Shown: piece after piece, positions 1 to 7,879 of the stretch
Layout: each line of letters begins with the position of its first letter
Position numbering within the stretch: position 1 is the first letter of the stretch
NCBI RefSeq assembly: GCF_019219095.1
Contig: NZ_JAHUWH010000001.1
Location: forward strand, 434,001 to 498,000
Reading direction: 5' to 3'
Source: Acidovorax sp. sic0104
GTDB lineage: Bacteria > Pseudomonadota > Gammaproteobacteria > Burkholderiales > Burkholderiaceae_C
DNA length: 64,000 nt
Program-made: the position numbers and the translations under genes
The notes under the pieces: generated by a model
The model's input: the letters and a program-made list of their open reading frames with translations, nothing else
Told to the model about the DNA's origin: nothing
Databases searched by the model: none

Positions 1-958
1 GGGACATTCCGAAAGCGGAGGCGGGAAGCGGCGTTCCATCCGCGCGCGCCAGGCTGACGCTGTTGACTGTCATGTAGAACCTTCTGACTGGAACAACGAT
101 GGTGTCGCCGGGCTCCGGCCCAGGCCCGATCCGTTGACAGATGAAAACAAGCCGCCCGTCGCCCGTGAACGGCTCAGTGAAGATGAGTCGCCCGACCGTG
201 GCCGGGTCGTAGCAAGGCGGTTCAGGTGGATCGACTGGCAAAGCCGAGACACCAATCCGCGGACGCTGCCCCTCCTGCCAATGCGACCGCAGAGCCCGCC
301 GCATGTGAACGCCGTCCGACCAGCGGCTGCGCACCACGTGGCGCAGGGGAGCGCCGTTCTGCCAAGCCGAGACGACGGCGTTGCGCATGCGGGTCTGTTC
401 CTGCCAAGCAGACAGCACAGCGCCTCGGCGCAGCACACCCTCCTGCCAAACCGTGAGCGCAGCAGCCCGCACGCGCTCGCTCTCCTGCCAGCCGGTTTCC
501 AGCGCCTGGCGCAGTTGAGCGCCGTCCTGCCAATGCGAAATTGCGCCGGCACGCAGGCGATCGGCCTCCTGCCAGCCGAACTCCAGCCCGCTTGCGACGG
601 GTAGGCCCTGCTGCCATGTGACGTCCACCGCAGCGCGCATCGGCTCGCCCCTCTGCCACGCCACCGCGACACCGGCCGCAAGGGGTTGCGCCTCTTGCCA
701 TCGTGTTTGCAGCTCGGCGCGCATGCCCCGGCTAACGTTTGCATCCCACTCCAGCCCGATCGCGCCGTCCAGGCCGGGCAACTCGGCGTCAATGCCGAGT
801 CGTGTGCCAGCGCGCAGCGTGAGCGTGCCCAGGCCGGGCAGGTCGCCGTCGATGCTGAGCGTGACGTCGGGCACCACCTCGTCGCCGGCATCCCCGAAGA
901 CCAGGCGCCCCGTGCCGTCGTGCGGCTGGGTGAAGACAAGTTTGCCGTCGAACTCCAC
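1..958 (-). CDS. Phage tail-type protein with 14-residue Trp repeats (partial, runs off left edge)
   Basis: Unrecognised gene, open to the window's left edge (319 codons visible). I chose the GTG at 958 because it follows the stop of the upstream gene at 963 and a GGGG run lies about 6 bases before it. Residues 1-21 carry a G-K-L-V-F-T-Q-P ... G-R-L-V-F module; two copies of a D-x-(D/E)-L-P-G-L pattern follow at about 37-63. Residues 87-227 are ten exact 14-residue units, each beginning W-Q (W-S once), often with L/M/V-R at positions 7-8; an eleventh unit is partial. The G-R-L-x-F-T-x-P ... G-R-L-V-F module then reappears, so the protein is modular. Position in a minus-strand run with small tail-like genes and an adjacent integrase remnant suggests a phage tail or fibre component; that is inference. 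The real frame contains no stop through the left edge. Confidence 0.75.
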   Translation of the reverse strand, partial: MEFDGKLVFTQPHDGTGRLVFGDAGDEVVPDVTLSIDGDLPGLGTLTLRAGTRLGIDAELPGLDGAIGLEWDANVSRGMRAELQTRWQEAQPLAAGVAVAWQRGEPMRAAVDVTWQQGLPVASGLEFGWQEADRLRAGAISHWQDGAQLRQALETGWQESERVRAAALTVWQEGVLRRGAVLSAWQEQTRMRNAVVSAWQNGAPLRHVVRSRWSDGVHMRRALRSHWQEGQRPRIGVSALPVDPPEPPCYDPATVGRLIFTEPFTGDGRLVFICQRIGPGPEPGDTIVVPVRRFYMTVNSVSLARADGTPLPASAFGMS

Positions 959-962
959 ACGA

Positions 963-1346
963 TCACCCCAGCAAAGCAGGCGAGAGCAACGTCAAGACGC
1001 CGCCCGCATAGATGGTCAGGCCAGGCCCGGTGCCCAGTAGCTTGAATGGGCCCGGCCCGTCTTCCCCGGTGACTGCCGCCCCCCAGATGGGAACGCCTGA
1101 ACCGTTGCACCACTCGCCCCATGTGGGCGTGCCGGTCGCAACCACCAGGTCATTTGCAGCCGCTGGCAGCAACTGGATGCGCCCCTCGGCCGTGATCGTG
1201 CCGCAGGGCTTGGCGAAGGTGCGCATGGCAAGCAGGATGCCGCCCGCCTCGCTGTACAGCTTGAGGGTGGACTGGCCCGGCCCGGTGTCGGCCAGTGTGA
1301 TGCTCGCCTGATTTCGAGCGCCTCGATGCGCCGAGCTGATCGTCAT
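963..1346 (-). CDS. Small phage structural-type hypothetical protein
   Basis: 127 residues, not assigned to a family. The sequence is rich in Gly, Thr and Ala with a beta-strand character (alternating hydrophobic residues, many G-x-G-P turns) and has no signal peptide or transmembrane segment. It starts with an ATG overlapping the stop of the gene upstream by four bases (ATGA) and ends 4 bases before the GTG of the repeat protein, so all three are probably translated from one message. The compact operon and composition fit a tail or baseplate accessory protein of a prophage; function is inferred only from context. Confidence 0.65.
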   Translation of the reverse strand: MTISSAHRGARNQASITLADTGPGQSTLKLYSEAGGILLAMRTFAKPCGTITAEGRIQLLPAAANDLVVATGTPTWGEWCNGSGVPIWGAAVTGEDGPGPFKLLGTGPGLTIYAGGVLTLLSPALLG

Positions 1347-1573
1347 GCAGCCTCCGTTGCGCGCACCGGGCCTGCGCCCGTCGCTTTCTGATTGCGGGCG
1401 GTGTCGATGCCCACGGCGACGTACTCCTCGCCCAGCTCCAGGCCAGTGGCGGTGTAGTAGCCCTGTTGATCGCTCCAGCCTTCCCAGACCTTGCGCCCGT
1501 CAGTCAACCGCAGCAACCACACCCTGCCACCCCCGAACGGCGATTCAGGGCTGGACGGCGAGGACTTGAACAT
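1343..1573 (-). CDS. Small phage protein with carboxypeptidase-regulatory-like beta fold
   Basis: 76 residues from the ATG at 1573; an in-frame start at 1633 would add 20 residues but would run into DNA that encodes an integrase tail on the other strand, so I prefer 1573. The core pattern G-R-V-W-L-L-R-L-T-D-G ... G-W-S-D ... G-Y-Y-T-A-T-G-L resembles the small beta-sandwich inserts (carboxypeptidase regulatory-like) common in phage tail genes, where a parameter is formatted, changed and read out on strands. It overlaps the next gene by 4 bp. It is the first gene of the surviving phage block and lies about 40 bp from the integrase remnant, so its promoter or upstream operon may have been deleted. 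Confidence 0.55.
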   Translation of the reverse strand: MFKSSPSSPESPFGGGRVWLLRLTDGRKVWEGWSDQQGYYTATGLELGEEYVAVGIDTARNQKATGAGPVRATEAA

Positions 1574-1613
1574 CACGCGGTCGCTGATCACACCCGAAGT
1601 GGGGCGTATCTTG

Positions 1614-1814
1614 TGGCACAGCACCCGGAGCATGACCCAGCACTACAGCACGGCGCAGATCGTGGAGCTGCATGGGGCACTGGAAAAGATCACCGCCGAC
1701 AGCGGCGCGTGGAACAAATCGCTGGCCACGCTGCGGGCAGAGCACCAGGCACGCCTGGCCGGGGAACAAAGTCCCCCAAAAGTCCCCACACTGGCACTGG
1801 AGCGGGTCGCATGA
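1614..1814 (+). pseudogene. 3' remnant of a tyrosine recombinase (phage integrase)
   Basis: About 66 codons read in one frame from W-H-S-T-R-S-M-T-Q-H-Y-S to a TGA at 1812-1814. The H-S-T-R-S-M-T-Q-H-Y-S stretch matches the C-terminal catalytic block of tyrosine recombinases, where the His-Ser-x begins the H/W box and the Tyr of H-Y is the nucleophile; the following A-Q-I-V-E-L-x-x-A-L-E-K-I is the usual tail helix. The catalytic Arg boxes and everything N-terminal are missing: upstream in this frame the sequence stops looking like an integrase at about 1612 and becomes the antisense of a phage gene. The fragment points at the 3' end of tRNA-Arg 60 bp away, the usual arrangement for a tRNA-integrated element. 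I infer a deletion that joined the integrase end to tail genes. Confidence 0.7.
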
Positions 1815-1835
1815 GAACGCGATCCACAAAGGAAA

Positions 1836-1867
1836 AAGCCCTGTAACTTCAAGAAGTTACAGGGCTT
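1836..1867 (-). terminator. Intrinsic terminator after tRNA-Arg
   Basis: A perfect 14-bp inverted repeat (AAGCCCTGTAACTT) with a CAAG loop. On the minus strand the stem is followed by a short T run, so it should end the tRNA-Met/tRNA-Arg transcript just beyond the encoded CCA. It lies between the integrase remnant and the tRNA, so it may be inside the attachment region. Confidence 0.8.
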
Positions 1868-1873
1868 ACCTGT

Positions 1874-1950
1874 TGGTGCGGCTGGCAGGAATCGAACCCA
1901 CGACCCCTTGGTTCGTAGCCAAGTACTCTATCCAGCTGAGCTACAGCCGC
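1874..1950 (-). tRNA. tRNA-Arg (anticodon ACG)
   Basis: 77 nt including an encoded CCA. The 7-bp acceptor stem (GCGGCTG with CAGCCGC), discriminator A, D-arm (TAGCTCAG), anticodon stem CTTGG/CCAAG with loop CTACGAA, and T-arm GTGGG-TTCGATT-CCTGC are all visible. Its 3' end faces the integrase remnant, making it the probable attachment site of the phage element. Confidence 0.97.
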
Positions 1951-2168
1951 TAAGCTTTGAATTATAGCACGATTTTTTGGCGACCCTAGAAATCATGATT
2001 TTTTGTTGTTCCTTGCCGCTTCGCAGCAATCTCCAACTACTCAATTCAAACGCAAGCCGAGATTGTAATGCACTGCAGCAGCCCAAAAAACGAAACAGGC
2101 TGCCAGAGGACGAAAAATGACGTGGATCCTTTCAGATCGGACGCCATCTGCGCGCTGGTAAAGGATGG
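1951..2168. other. Intergenic spacer between two tRNA genes
   Basis: 218 bp with lower GC than the surroundings. No open reading frame of substance and no clear hairpin. It may carry the tRNA-Arg promoter on the minus strand or simply be spacer of a joint tRNA transcript; I see no convincing -35/-10 pair. Confidence 0.5.
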
Positions 2169-2245
2169 TGGTAGGGCGTGAGGGACTTGAACCCGCGACC
2201 AAAGGATTATGAGTCCTCTGCTCTAACCAACTGAGCTAACGCCCC
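2169..2245 (-). tRNA. tRNA with CAT anticodon (Met elongator or Ile2)
   Basis: 77 nt with encoded CCA. The anticodon loop CTCATAA gives CAT. The acceptor stem GGGGCGT pairs with ACGCCCT, with a G1-U72 wobble at the first pair. It is not the initiator (D-arm and stem differ and there are no three consecutive G-C pairs in the anticodon stem). The A-C-T-C-A-T-A-A-T core and T-T-G-G-T-C-G variable region resemble both elongator Met and lysidine-modified Ile2 tRNAs; sequence reading alone does not decide. Confidence 0.9.
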
Positions 2246-2300
2246 AATCCATGCTCCAGCGCAGTACATACAACGGGGGCAAGCGCCGTATTGTAGGGGC

Positions 2301-3308
2301 TTACTTGCGGTGGCTGAGCGCGTTGGAAACGAGCTTCGAGGTGATATCCACAATCTGGATCATGCGGTCGTACGGCATGCGCGTGGGGCCGATGACTCCC
2401 AGTGTGCCCACCACCTTGCCATCCACCTCGTAGGGGGAACTGACCACCGACAGCTCCTCGAAAGGCACCACCAGGCTTTCACCGCCGATGTAGATGCGCA
2501 CGCCCTCTGCCTGGCTGGAGATGTCCAGCAGCCGCAGTATCTGGGTCTTCTGCTCGAAGAGATCGAACGCACGTCGCAGATTCCCCATGTCGCTGGAGAA
2601 GTCGCTGACGGCCAGAAGGTTGCGCTCGCCGGATATCACCACCTCGTCCTGCGCAGCCGACAGGGCCTCCGACCCCACATTCACGGCCGCCTGCATGAGG
2701 GACGCGATCTCGCCACGCAGCGCATCCACTTCTGATTTCAACCGCTCGCGCACCTGCTCCATCGCAAGACCTGCGTAATGCGTATTCAGGAAATTCGAGG
2801 TCTCCAACAGCTGCGCCGCGGAGTAGTCCACTTCCGTGAAAATGACGCGGTTCTGCACGTCACCTTCCGGAGACACGATGATCACCAGGAACCGACGCTC
2901 CGACAGCTTCAAAAACTCGATGTGGCGAAAGACAGAAGTACGCCTTGGCGCCATGACCACGCCTACAAACTGCGACAGATTGGAGAGCAGCTGCGCTGCG
3001 TTGGCAATCACCTTCTGCGGTTGTTCAGGTGCCAGTTGCTGCGCGGGCATGAACGAGTCGCGCTGGACAGTGAGCATCGTGTCCACGAACAGCCGATAGC
3101 CGCGCGCAGTAGGTATGCGCCCTGCAGACGTGTGCGGACTGGCGATGAGACCCAGCTCCTCCAGGTCGGCCATCACGTTGCGGATCGTGGCGGGCGAGAG
3201 GTCCAGCCCGGATGCGCGCGACAAAGTCCTCGAGCCGACCGGTTGCCCGTCGGCTATGTAGCGCTCGACCAGCGCTTTGAGCAACAACTTGGCACGGTCA
3301 TCAAGCAT
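2301..3308 (-). CDS. hrcA: Heat-inducible transcription repressor HrcA
   Basis: 335 residues, the usual length for HrcA. It represses heat-shock chaperonin genes by binding CIRCE operators and needs GroEL to stay active. The N-terminal winged helix is recognisable (G-S-R-T-L at about 26-30, [16 protein letters not shown] at 38-53, then S-A-G-R-I-P-T), followed by the dimerisation and GAF-like region. It is divergent from nadK with only 28 bp between the starts, a hrcA-nadK arrangement common in betaproteobacteria. No CIRCE inverted repeat is visible in that short gap, so autoregulation through CIRCE is not supported here. Confidence 0.95.
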   Translation of the reverse strand: MLDDRAKLLLKALVERYIADGQPVGSRTLSRASGLDLSPATIRNVMADLEELGLIASPHTSAGRIPTARGYRLFVDTMLTVQRDSFMPAQQLAPEQPQKVIANAAQLLSNLSQFVGVVMAPRRTSVFRHIEFLKLSERRFLVIIVSPEGDVQNRVIFTEVDYSAAQLLETSNFLNTHYAGLAMEQVRERLKSEVDALRGEIASLMQAAVNVGSEALSAAQDEVVISGERNLLAVSDFSSDMGNLRRAFDLFEQKTQILRLLDISSQAEGVRIYIGGESLVVPFEELSVVSSPYEVDGKVVGTLGVIGPTRMPYDRMIQIVDITSKLVSNALSHRK

Positions 3309-3336
3309 GGAATGATTTTAATGATGTAATTTCGCG

Positions 3337-4233
3337 ATGACGTCCAATTTCCGCCATGTCGCCCTCATCGGCAAGTACCAGGCTTCATCAGCGGGCTCTG
3401 CAGGCGATACCTCCCGCCAGGCTCTTGAAGACATCGCGCACTTTCTGGAGCGCCAGGGTTGCGAAGTGGCCCTGGAGGCCGAAACCGCCAGCAACATGGG
3501 CCTGGTCCATTACCCATCGCTGAATGTAGACCAGATAGGCACCCGGTGCGATCTCGGGCTGGTGGTGGGCGGCGACGGGACCATGCTGGGCATCGGCCGG
3601 AGACTGGCCCGTTTCGGCACGCCCCTGATCGGCATCAACCAGGGGCGCCTGGGCTTCATCACCGACATCCCTTTCGATGCTTACCAAGCCACACTGGCGC
3701 CGATGCTGCAGGGCGAGTACGAGGAAGACCTGCGACCACTCATGCACGCCACTGTCGTGCGCGATGAGCGCGTCGTGTTCGAGGCGCTCGCCATGAATGA
3801 CGTGGTCGTGAACCGGGGCGCGACGTCCGGCATGGTGGAGTTGCGCGTGGAGGTGGGTGGACGCTTCGTGGCCAACCAGCGCGCGGACGGCCTCATCATC
3901 GCCTCCCCCACTGGATCGACCGCGTATTCGCTCTCGGCCGGCGGTCCGATGCTCCACCCATCGATCCCCGGCTGGGTGCTCGTGCCCATCGCACCCCATA
4001 CGTTGTCAAACCGCCCCATCGTGCTGTCCGATGCCACCGAGGTGGCGGTCGAGGTGGTCAGCGGCAGGGACGTCAGCGCCAACTTCGACATGCAGTCGCT
4101 CGCTTCGCTGCTGCACGGCGACCGCATTCTGGTCAAGCGGTCAGAACACTGCGTGCGGTTTCTTCATCCTTTAGGCTGGAACTACTTCGCCACCCTGCGC
4201 AAGAAGCTGCGCTGGAACGAAGGGGGCTCCTGA
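3337..4233 (+). CDS. nadK: NAD kinase
   Basis: 298 residues. Phosphorylates NAD to NADP in the cytoplasm. The G-G-D-G-T-M-L motif that binds the phosphate donor is at about residue 80, followed by [12 protein letters not shown], the N-D-V-V-V segment, and the [15 protein letters not shown] signature. The start ATG at 3337 gives a full-length N-terminus. recN begins two bases after its stop, so nadK, recN and rapZ are probably one transcript driven from the short gap shared with hrcA. Confidence 0.96.
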   Translation: MTSNFRHVALIGKYQASSAGSAGDTSRQALEDIAHFLERQGCEVALEAETASNMGLVHYPSLNVDQIGTRCDLGLVVGGDGTMLGIGRRLARFGTPLIGINQGRLGFITDIPFDAYQATLAPMLQGEYEEDLRPLMHATVVRDERVVFEALAMNDVVVNRGATSGMVELRVEVGGRFVANQRADGLIIASPTGSTAYSLSAGGPMLHPSIPGWVLVPIAPHTLSNRPIVLSDATEVAVEVVSGRDVSANFDMQSLASLLHGDRILVKRSEHCVRFLHPLGWNYFATLRKKLRWNEGGS

Positions 4234-4235
4234 CC

Positions 4236-5912
4236 ATGGCGCTCAGACGCATCACCCTGCGCGACTTCGTGATCGTGCAGTCGCTGGAGCTCGAGTTGAG
4301 CACCGGTTTCACGGTGTTGACCGGCGAGACGGGCGCGGGCAAGTCCATCCTCATCGACGCGCTGCAGCTCGTGCTGGGTTCGCGCGCGGATGCCGGCATG
4401 ATCCGGGAAGGGGCCTCCAAGACGGACCTGTGCGCCGAGTTCGACAGCCCCGTCCACATAGCCCCCTGGCTGGAAGACGCCGGTTTCGAGAACGACGGCC
4501 ACTTGCTCCTGCGCCGCACCATCGACACCCAGGGCAAGAGCCGCGCCTGGATCAACGGAACGCCGGCCACGGCGGCGCAGCTGCGCTCCCTCGGCGACCT
4601 GCTGCTGGACATCCATGGGCAGCATGCCTGGCAAAGCCTGACCCGGCCAGAGTCCGTGCGGGGCCTGCTCGACGCGTTCGCGGGCCTGAACAGCGCTGCA
4701 ACGTCGGCGCGCTGGACGCAATGGCGCGCCGACCAGAAGACACTGGAGCAGGCTCGCCAGGCGCAGGCCAATCTGCAGCAGGAACGCGAACGGTTGCAGT
4801 GGCAGATTGGTGAGGTGGACAAGCTGGGGCCTGCCGACGGCGAATGGGAAGAGCTGGAGGTTCAACACAAGCGCCTGTCGCACGCCCAGTCGTTGCTGGA
4901 CGGTGCGGAGGGTGCGCTGCATGCGCTGCAGGATGACGATGCCGGCGCCTTGGCTGGCATCGGCCGCGCGCATGCGCTGCTGCATGGCCAGGAACACATC
5001 GAACCCGAGTTCGCAAACCTGGCCGATATCCTGGCATCGAGCCTGGCCCAGGCGAGCGACGTGGCCCACTCGCTTCAGCTCTACCTGCGGCATGCCGAGA
5101 TCGACCCCCAGCGCCTGGCGGAACTCGACACGCGCATTTCGCAATGGATGACCTTGGCACGCCGGTACAAGCGCACGCCTGCCGAGCTTCCGGCCCTGCT
5201 GAAGGGGTGGAAGAGCGAGATGCTGCAACTGGATGCAGCCACCGATCTGGAGCGCCTGGAAGCAGCGGAGGCCGCAAGCGCCAAAGCCTACCAGGCTTCA
5301 GCCCGCGCCCTGTCTCTGGGACGGGACAAGGCGGCGCCCAAGCTGTCCTCGGCCATCACCCAGGCCATGCAGGGGCTGGGCATGGAAGGGGGCAAGTTCG
5401 AAGTCTCTGTCAGCAAGTCGGCAGAGCCGAGCTCCCACGGCATCGACGACGTGGTGTTTCTCGTGGCAGGGCATCCCGGGATGACGCCCAAGCCCATCGG
5501 CAAGGTGGCCTCGGGCGGAGAACTGTCGCGGATATCCCTGGCGATTTCGGTGACGACCAGCGAACTCGGATTGGCTCCCACACTGATTTTTGACGAAGTG
5601 GACTCGGGCGTGGGCGGCGCTGTGGCAGAGACGGTGGGCCGGCTTATGCAGCAGCTGGGCAGCGACCGCCAGGTGCTGGCCGTCACCCACCTGCCGCAAG
5701 TGGCCGCCTGTGCTCACCACCACCTCAAGGTGTCCAAGCGCAAGAGTCCGGAAGGGACCACAAGCTCGGTGAACGTGGTGCAGGGCACGCACCGCGTCGC
5801 AGAGATCGCGCGCATGCTCGGAGGCGAGAAGTCCACGGACGCGTCGCTCAACCACGCCCGCGAGATGCTGGACTTGGCAGGCTCTGCCGCACCGCAGGAA
5901 GGGGCCCGATGA
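4236..5912 (+). CDS. recN: DNA repair protein RecN
   Basis: 558 residues, normal for RecN, an SMC-like ATPase that handles double-strand break ends. Walker [15 protein letters not shown] is at about residue 29; the central third is a Gln/Glu/Arg-rich coiled coil; the signature S-G-G-E-L-S-R and Walker [13 protein letters not shown] lie in the C-terminal third. It starts 2 bp after nadK and overlaps rapZ by 4 bp (ATGA), so translation is likely coupled. Confidence 0.97.
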   Translation: MALRRITLRDFVIVQSLELELSTGFTVLTGETGAGKSILIDALQLVLGSRADAGMIREGASKTDLCAEFDSPVHIAPWLEDAGFENDGHLLLRRTIDTQGKSRAWINGTPATAAQLRSLGDLLLDIHGQHAWQSLTRPESVRGLLDAFAGLNSAATSARWTQWRADQKTLEQARQAQANLQQERERLQWQIGEVDKLGPADGEWEELEVQHKRLSHAQSLLDGAEGALHALQDDDAGALAGIGRAHALLHGQEHIEPEFANLADILASSLAQASDVAHSLQLYLRHAEIDPQRLAELDTRISQWMTLARRYKRTPAELPALLKGWKSEMLQLDAATDLERLEAAEAASAKAYQASARALSLGRDKAAPKLSSAITQAMQGLGMEGGKFEVSVSKSAEPSSHGIDDVVFLVAGHPGMTPKPIGKVASGGELSRISLAISVTTSELGLAPTLIFDEVDSGVGGAVAETVGRLMQQLGSDRQVLAVTHLPQVAACAHHHLKVSKRKSPEGTTSSVNVVQGTHRVAEIARMLGGEKSTDASLNHAREMLDLAGSAAPQEGAR

Positions 5913-6775
5913 TGGCATTGGAGATCGTGCTGATCACCGGCATGTCAGGATCCGGCAAGTCCGTGGCCCTGCATGCACTGGAGGATGCCGGCTACTACTG
6001 CGTGGACAACCTGCCGCCCGAACTGCTCCCGGCATTCGTCGCACTGGAGCATCACCACCACGGCAACCGCCTGGCCATCGCCATGGATGTGCGCAGCGCC
6101 ACGTCGTTGCACCAGGTCCCACAGGAGCTGAAGCGACTTCGCAGCCAGGGGGTGTCGGTGCAGTCCATTTTTCTGGATGCAACCATCGACACCCTGGTGC
6201 GGCGCTTTTCGGAGACACGGCGGCGCCACCCCTTGTCCCACGCCGACCTGCAGCAGGGCCGCAGGGCGCTCGTGCAAATCATCGAAGTGGAGCGAGAGCT
6301 CCTGGCCGAGCTGCGCGATCAGTCGCACGTCATCGACACCAGCACCATCCGGTCTTCGCAGTTGCAAAGCTACGTCAAGAGCCTGTTGACGACGACGCGG
6401 GGCCAGCTGACCCTGGTCTTCCAGTCCTTCGCGTTCAAGCGCGGCATCCCCATGGACGCGGACTACGTGTTTGATGTGCGCATGCTGCCCAACCCACACT
6501 ACGAGCCTGCGCTGCGCGACCTGACCGGCCTGGATGAACCCGTGGCGCGTTTCCTGGCACAGCAGTCGGAGGTGCTGCTGATGCAGGAGCACATCGCGCA
6601 ATTCCTGGCGCATTGGCTGGAGTTCCTGGACCGCAACCATCGCAGCTACGTCACTGTGGCCATCGGCTGCACCGGTGGTCAGCACCGCTCAGTCTATCTG
6701 GTGGAACAGCTGTCCAAAGTGTTCAGTGACCGGTGGACCGCCTTGCGCAGGCACCGCGAACTGGATGGCCGCTGA
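5909..6775 (+). CDS. rapZ: RNase adapter protein RapZ (YvcJ-family nucleotide-binding protein)
   Basis: 288 residues. P-loop G-M-S-G-S-G-K-S at about residues 11-18 and the C-terminal [10 protein letters not shown] signature define the RapZ family. In enterobacteria RapZ guides RNase E to the small RNA GlmZ and so adjusts amino-sugar synthesis; whether the RNA partners exist in this lineage cannot be told here. The ATGATG at the start gives two possible initiators (5909 or 5912); the first overlaps the recN stop. Confidence 0.93.
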   Translation: MMALEIVLITGMSGSGKSVALHALEDAGYYCVDNLPPELLPAFVALEHHHHGNRLAIAMDVRSATSLHQVPQELKRLRSQGVSVQSIFLDATIDTLVRRFSETRRRHPLSHADLQQGRRALVQIIEVERELLAELRDQSHVIDTSTIRSSQLQSYVKSLLTTTRGQLTLVFQSFAFKRGIPMDADYVFDVRMLPNPHYEPALRDLTGLDEPVARFLAQQSEVLLMQEHIAQFLAHWLEFLDRNHRSYVTVAIGCTGGQHRSVYLVEQLSKVFSDRWTALRRHRELDGR

Positions 6776-6805
6776 GCTCGCGGCAGCGCGAAACCTCTGC
6801 AGCAC

Positions 6806-7879
6806 TCACCACAGCGAGGCCTGGCTGGTGTCCAGCAGTTTTCGGATGGGTGCAGGAAGCCCTACCGCGCTCCACTGATCAGCGCCCAGCCACTCCCCAT
6901 CGTGCGCGGGACGGCTCGGAAGGGAGCCCGTCACCAGCACCGGGTGCAGATGCAGGTCGCGATGTGTCAGCACATGCACGAACGGCTGCAGTTCGTGGAT
7001 GGAGAGATCATCCACGTCGTCGGCCAGCGCCCGCACCGAGCAGTGCAACGAGGCACTGTCCTCGAACACCGGTACACAGTGCATGCCCGCCCAGATGCCT
7101 GTTGCAGGGCGTCTTTGGAGCCACACTTGCCCCTTGGCATTGCGAAGCACCAGCAGTTGCCAGGATTCCGAGCGGCGCGTCAGCTTGCGGGTCTTGACCG
7201 GGTAACGCTCGGGCTCGCCACCACGCAAGGCCACGCAGCTCGCATGCAACGGGCATTGCCCGCACAGCGGCGCCCTGGGCAGGCATATGGTGGCCCCCAG
7301 GTCCATCAACCCTTGCGTATAGCGGGGCATGGCACGCTGAAGATCGTGCTGAGGCAGCAGCGCCTGCGCATGGTCCCAGAGTGCGCGTTCGTTCCTGGCA
7401 GAAGCAAGATCAGCATCGAACCCCAATAGACGCGTCAAAACCCTGCGGACATTGGCATCCAGAATGGGAACACGCTCCGAAAAGCAGAACGCCGCGATGG
7501 CCCCGGCGGTCGATCGCCCGATACCAGGCAGGGTGGCCAGCACTTGCGCGCTGCGAGGAAACTCCCCACCGTGTTCGGCCACCACCTCCTGGGCGCAGCG
7601 GTGCAGGTTGCGGGCCCGGGTGTAGTAGCCCAGGCCGCTCCAAAGGCCCATGACCTCATCCTGCGGAGCGGCGGCCAGAGCCGCCACATTGGGGAACCGG
7701 GCCAGGAACCGCGCATAGTAGTCCAGCACCGTGCTGACCTGGGTCTGCTGCAGCATGATCTCCGACAGCCAGACCCGATAGGGGTCGCGCGTCTGCTGCC
7801 AGGGCAAGTGGTTGCGGCCACTTGCCGCCTGCCAAGCCACCACACGCTCGGCGACACCCACACCCGCAGCCTCGCTCAT
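6806..7879 (-). CDS. mutY: A/G-specific adenine glycosylase MutY
   Basis: 357 residues. Removes adenine mispaired with 8-oxoguanine. Visible: S-E-I-M-L-Q-Q-T-Q-V with the catalytic Glu near residue 43, helix-hairpin-helix L-P-G-I-G-R-S-T-A-G-A-I, the catalytic Asp in I-L-D-A-N-V-R-R-V, and the 4Fe-4S ligands in the exact C-x6-C-x2-C-x5-C spacing near residue 200. The C-terminal half is the Nudix-like 8-oxoG recognition domain. It starts on the stop of the dynamin gene (ATGA overlap), so the two are co-translated; mutM, the partner oxidised-guanine repair gene, lies just upstream in the same orientation. Confidence 0.97.
   Translation of the reverse strand: MSEAAGVGVAERVVAWQAASGRNHLPWQQTRDPYRVWLSEIMLQQTQVSTVLDYYARFLARFPNVAALAAAPQDEVMGLWSGLGYYTRARNLHRCAQEVVAEHGGEFPRSAQVLATLPGIGRSTAGAIAAFCFSERVPILDANVRRVLTRLLGFDADLASARNERALWDHAQALLPQHDLQRAMPRYTQGLMDLGATICLPRAPLCGQCPLHASCVALRGGEPERYPVKTRKLTRRSESWQLLVLRNAKGQVWLQRRPATGIWAGMHCVPVFEDSASLHCSVRALADDVDDLSIHELQPFVHVLTHRDLHLHPVLVTGSLPSRPAHDGEWLGADQWSAVGLPAPIRKLLDTSQASLW

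Noticed and set aside
254-700. 42-bp periodic blocks resembling a CRISPR or minisatellite array
   Set aside because: Units are contiguous without spacers, diverged at the DNA level, and translate in one frame to 14-residue protein repeats; it is a coding repeat.
70-1122. 350-residue minus-strand frame and several plus-strand frames over the first kilobase
   Set aside because: They are out of frame with the W-repeat reading and show Arg/Cys/Ala-rich shadow composition without the periodic pattern.
3300-3345. CIRCE operator expected near hrcA
   Set aside because: The 28-bp hrcA-nadK gap has no TTAGCACTC/GAGTGCTAA repeat.
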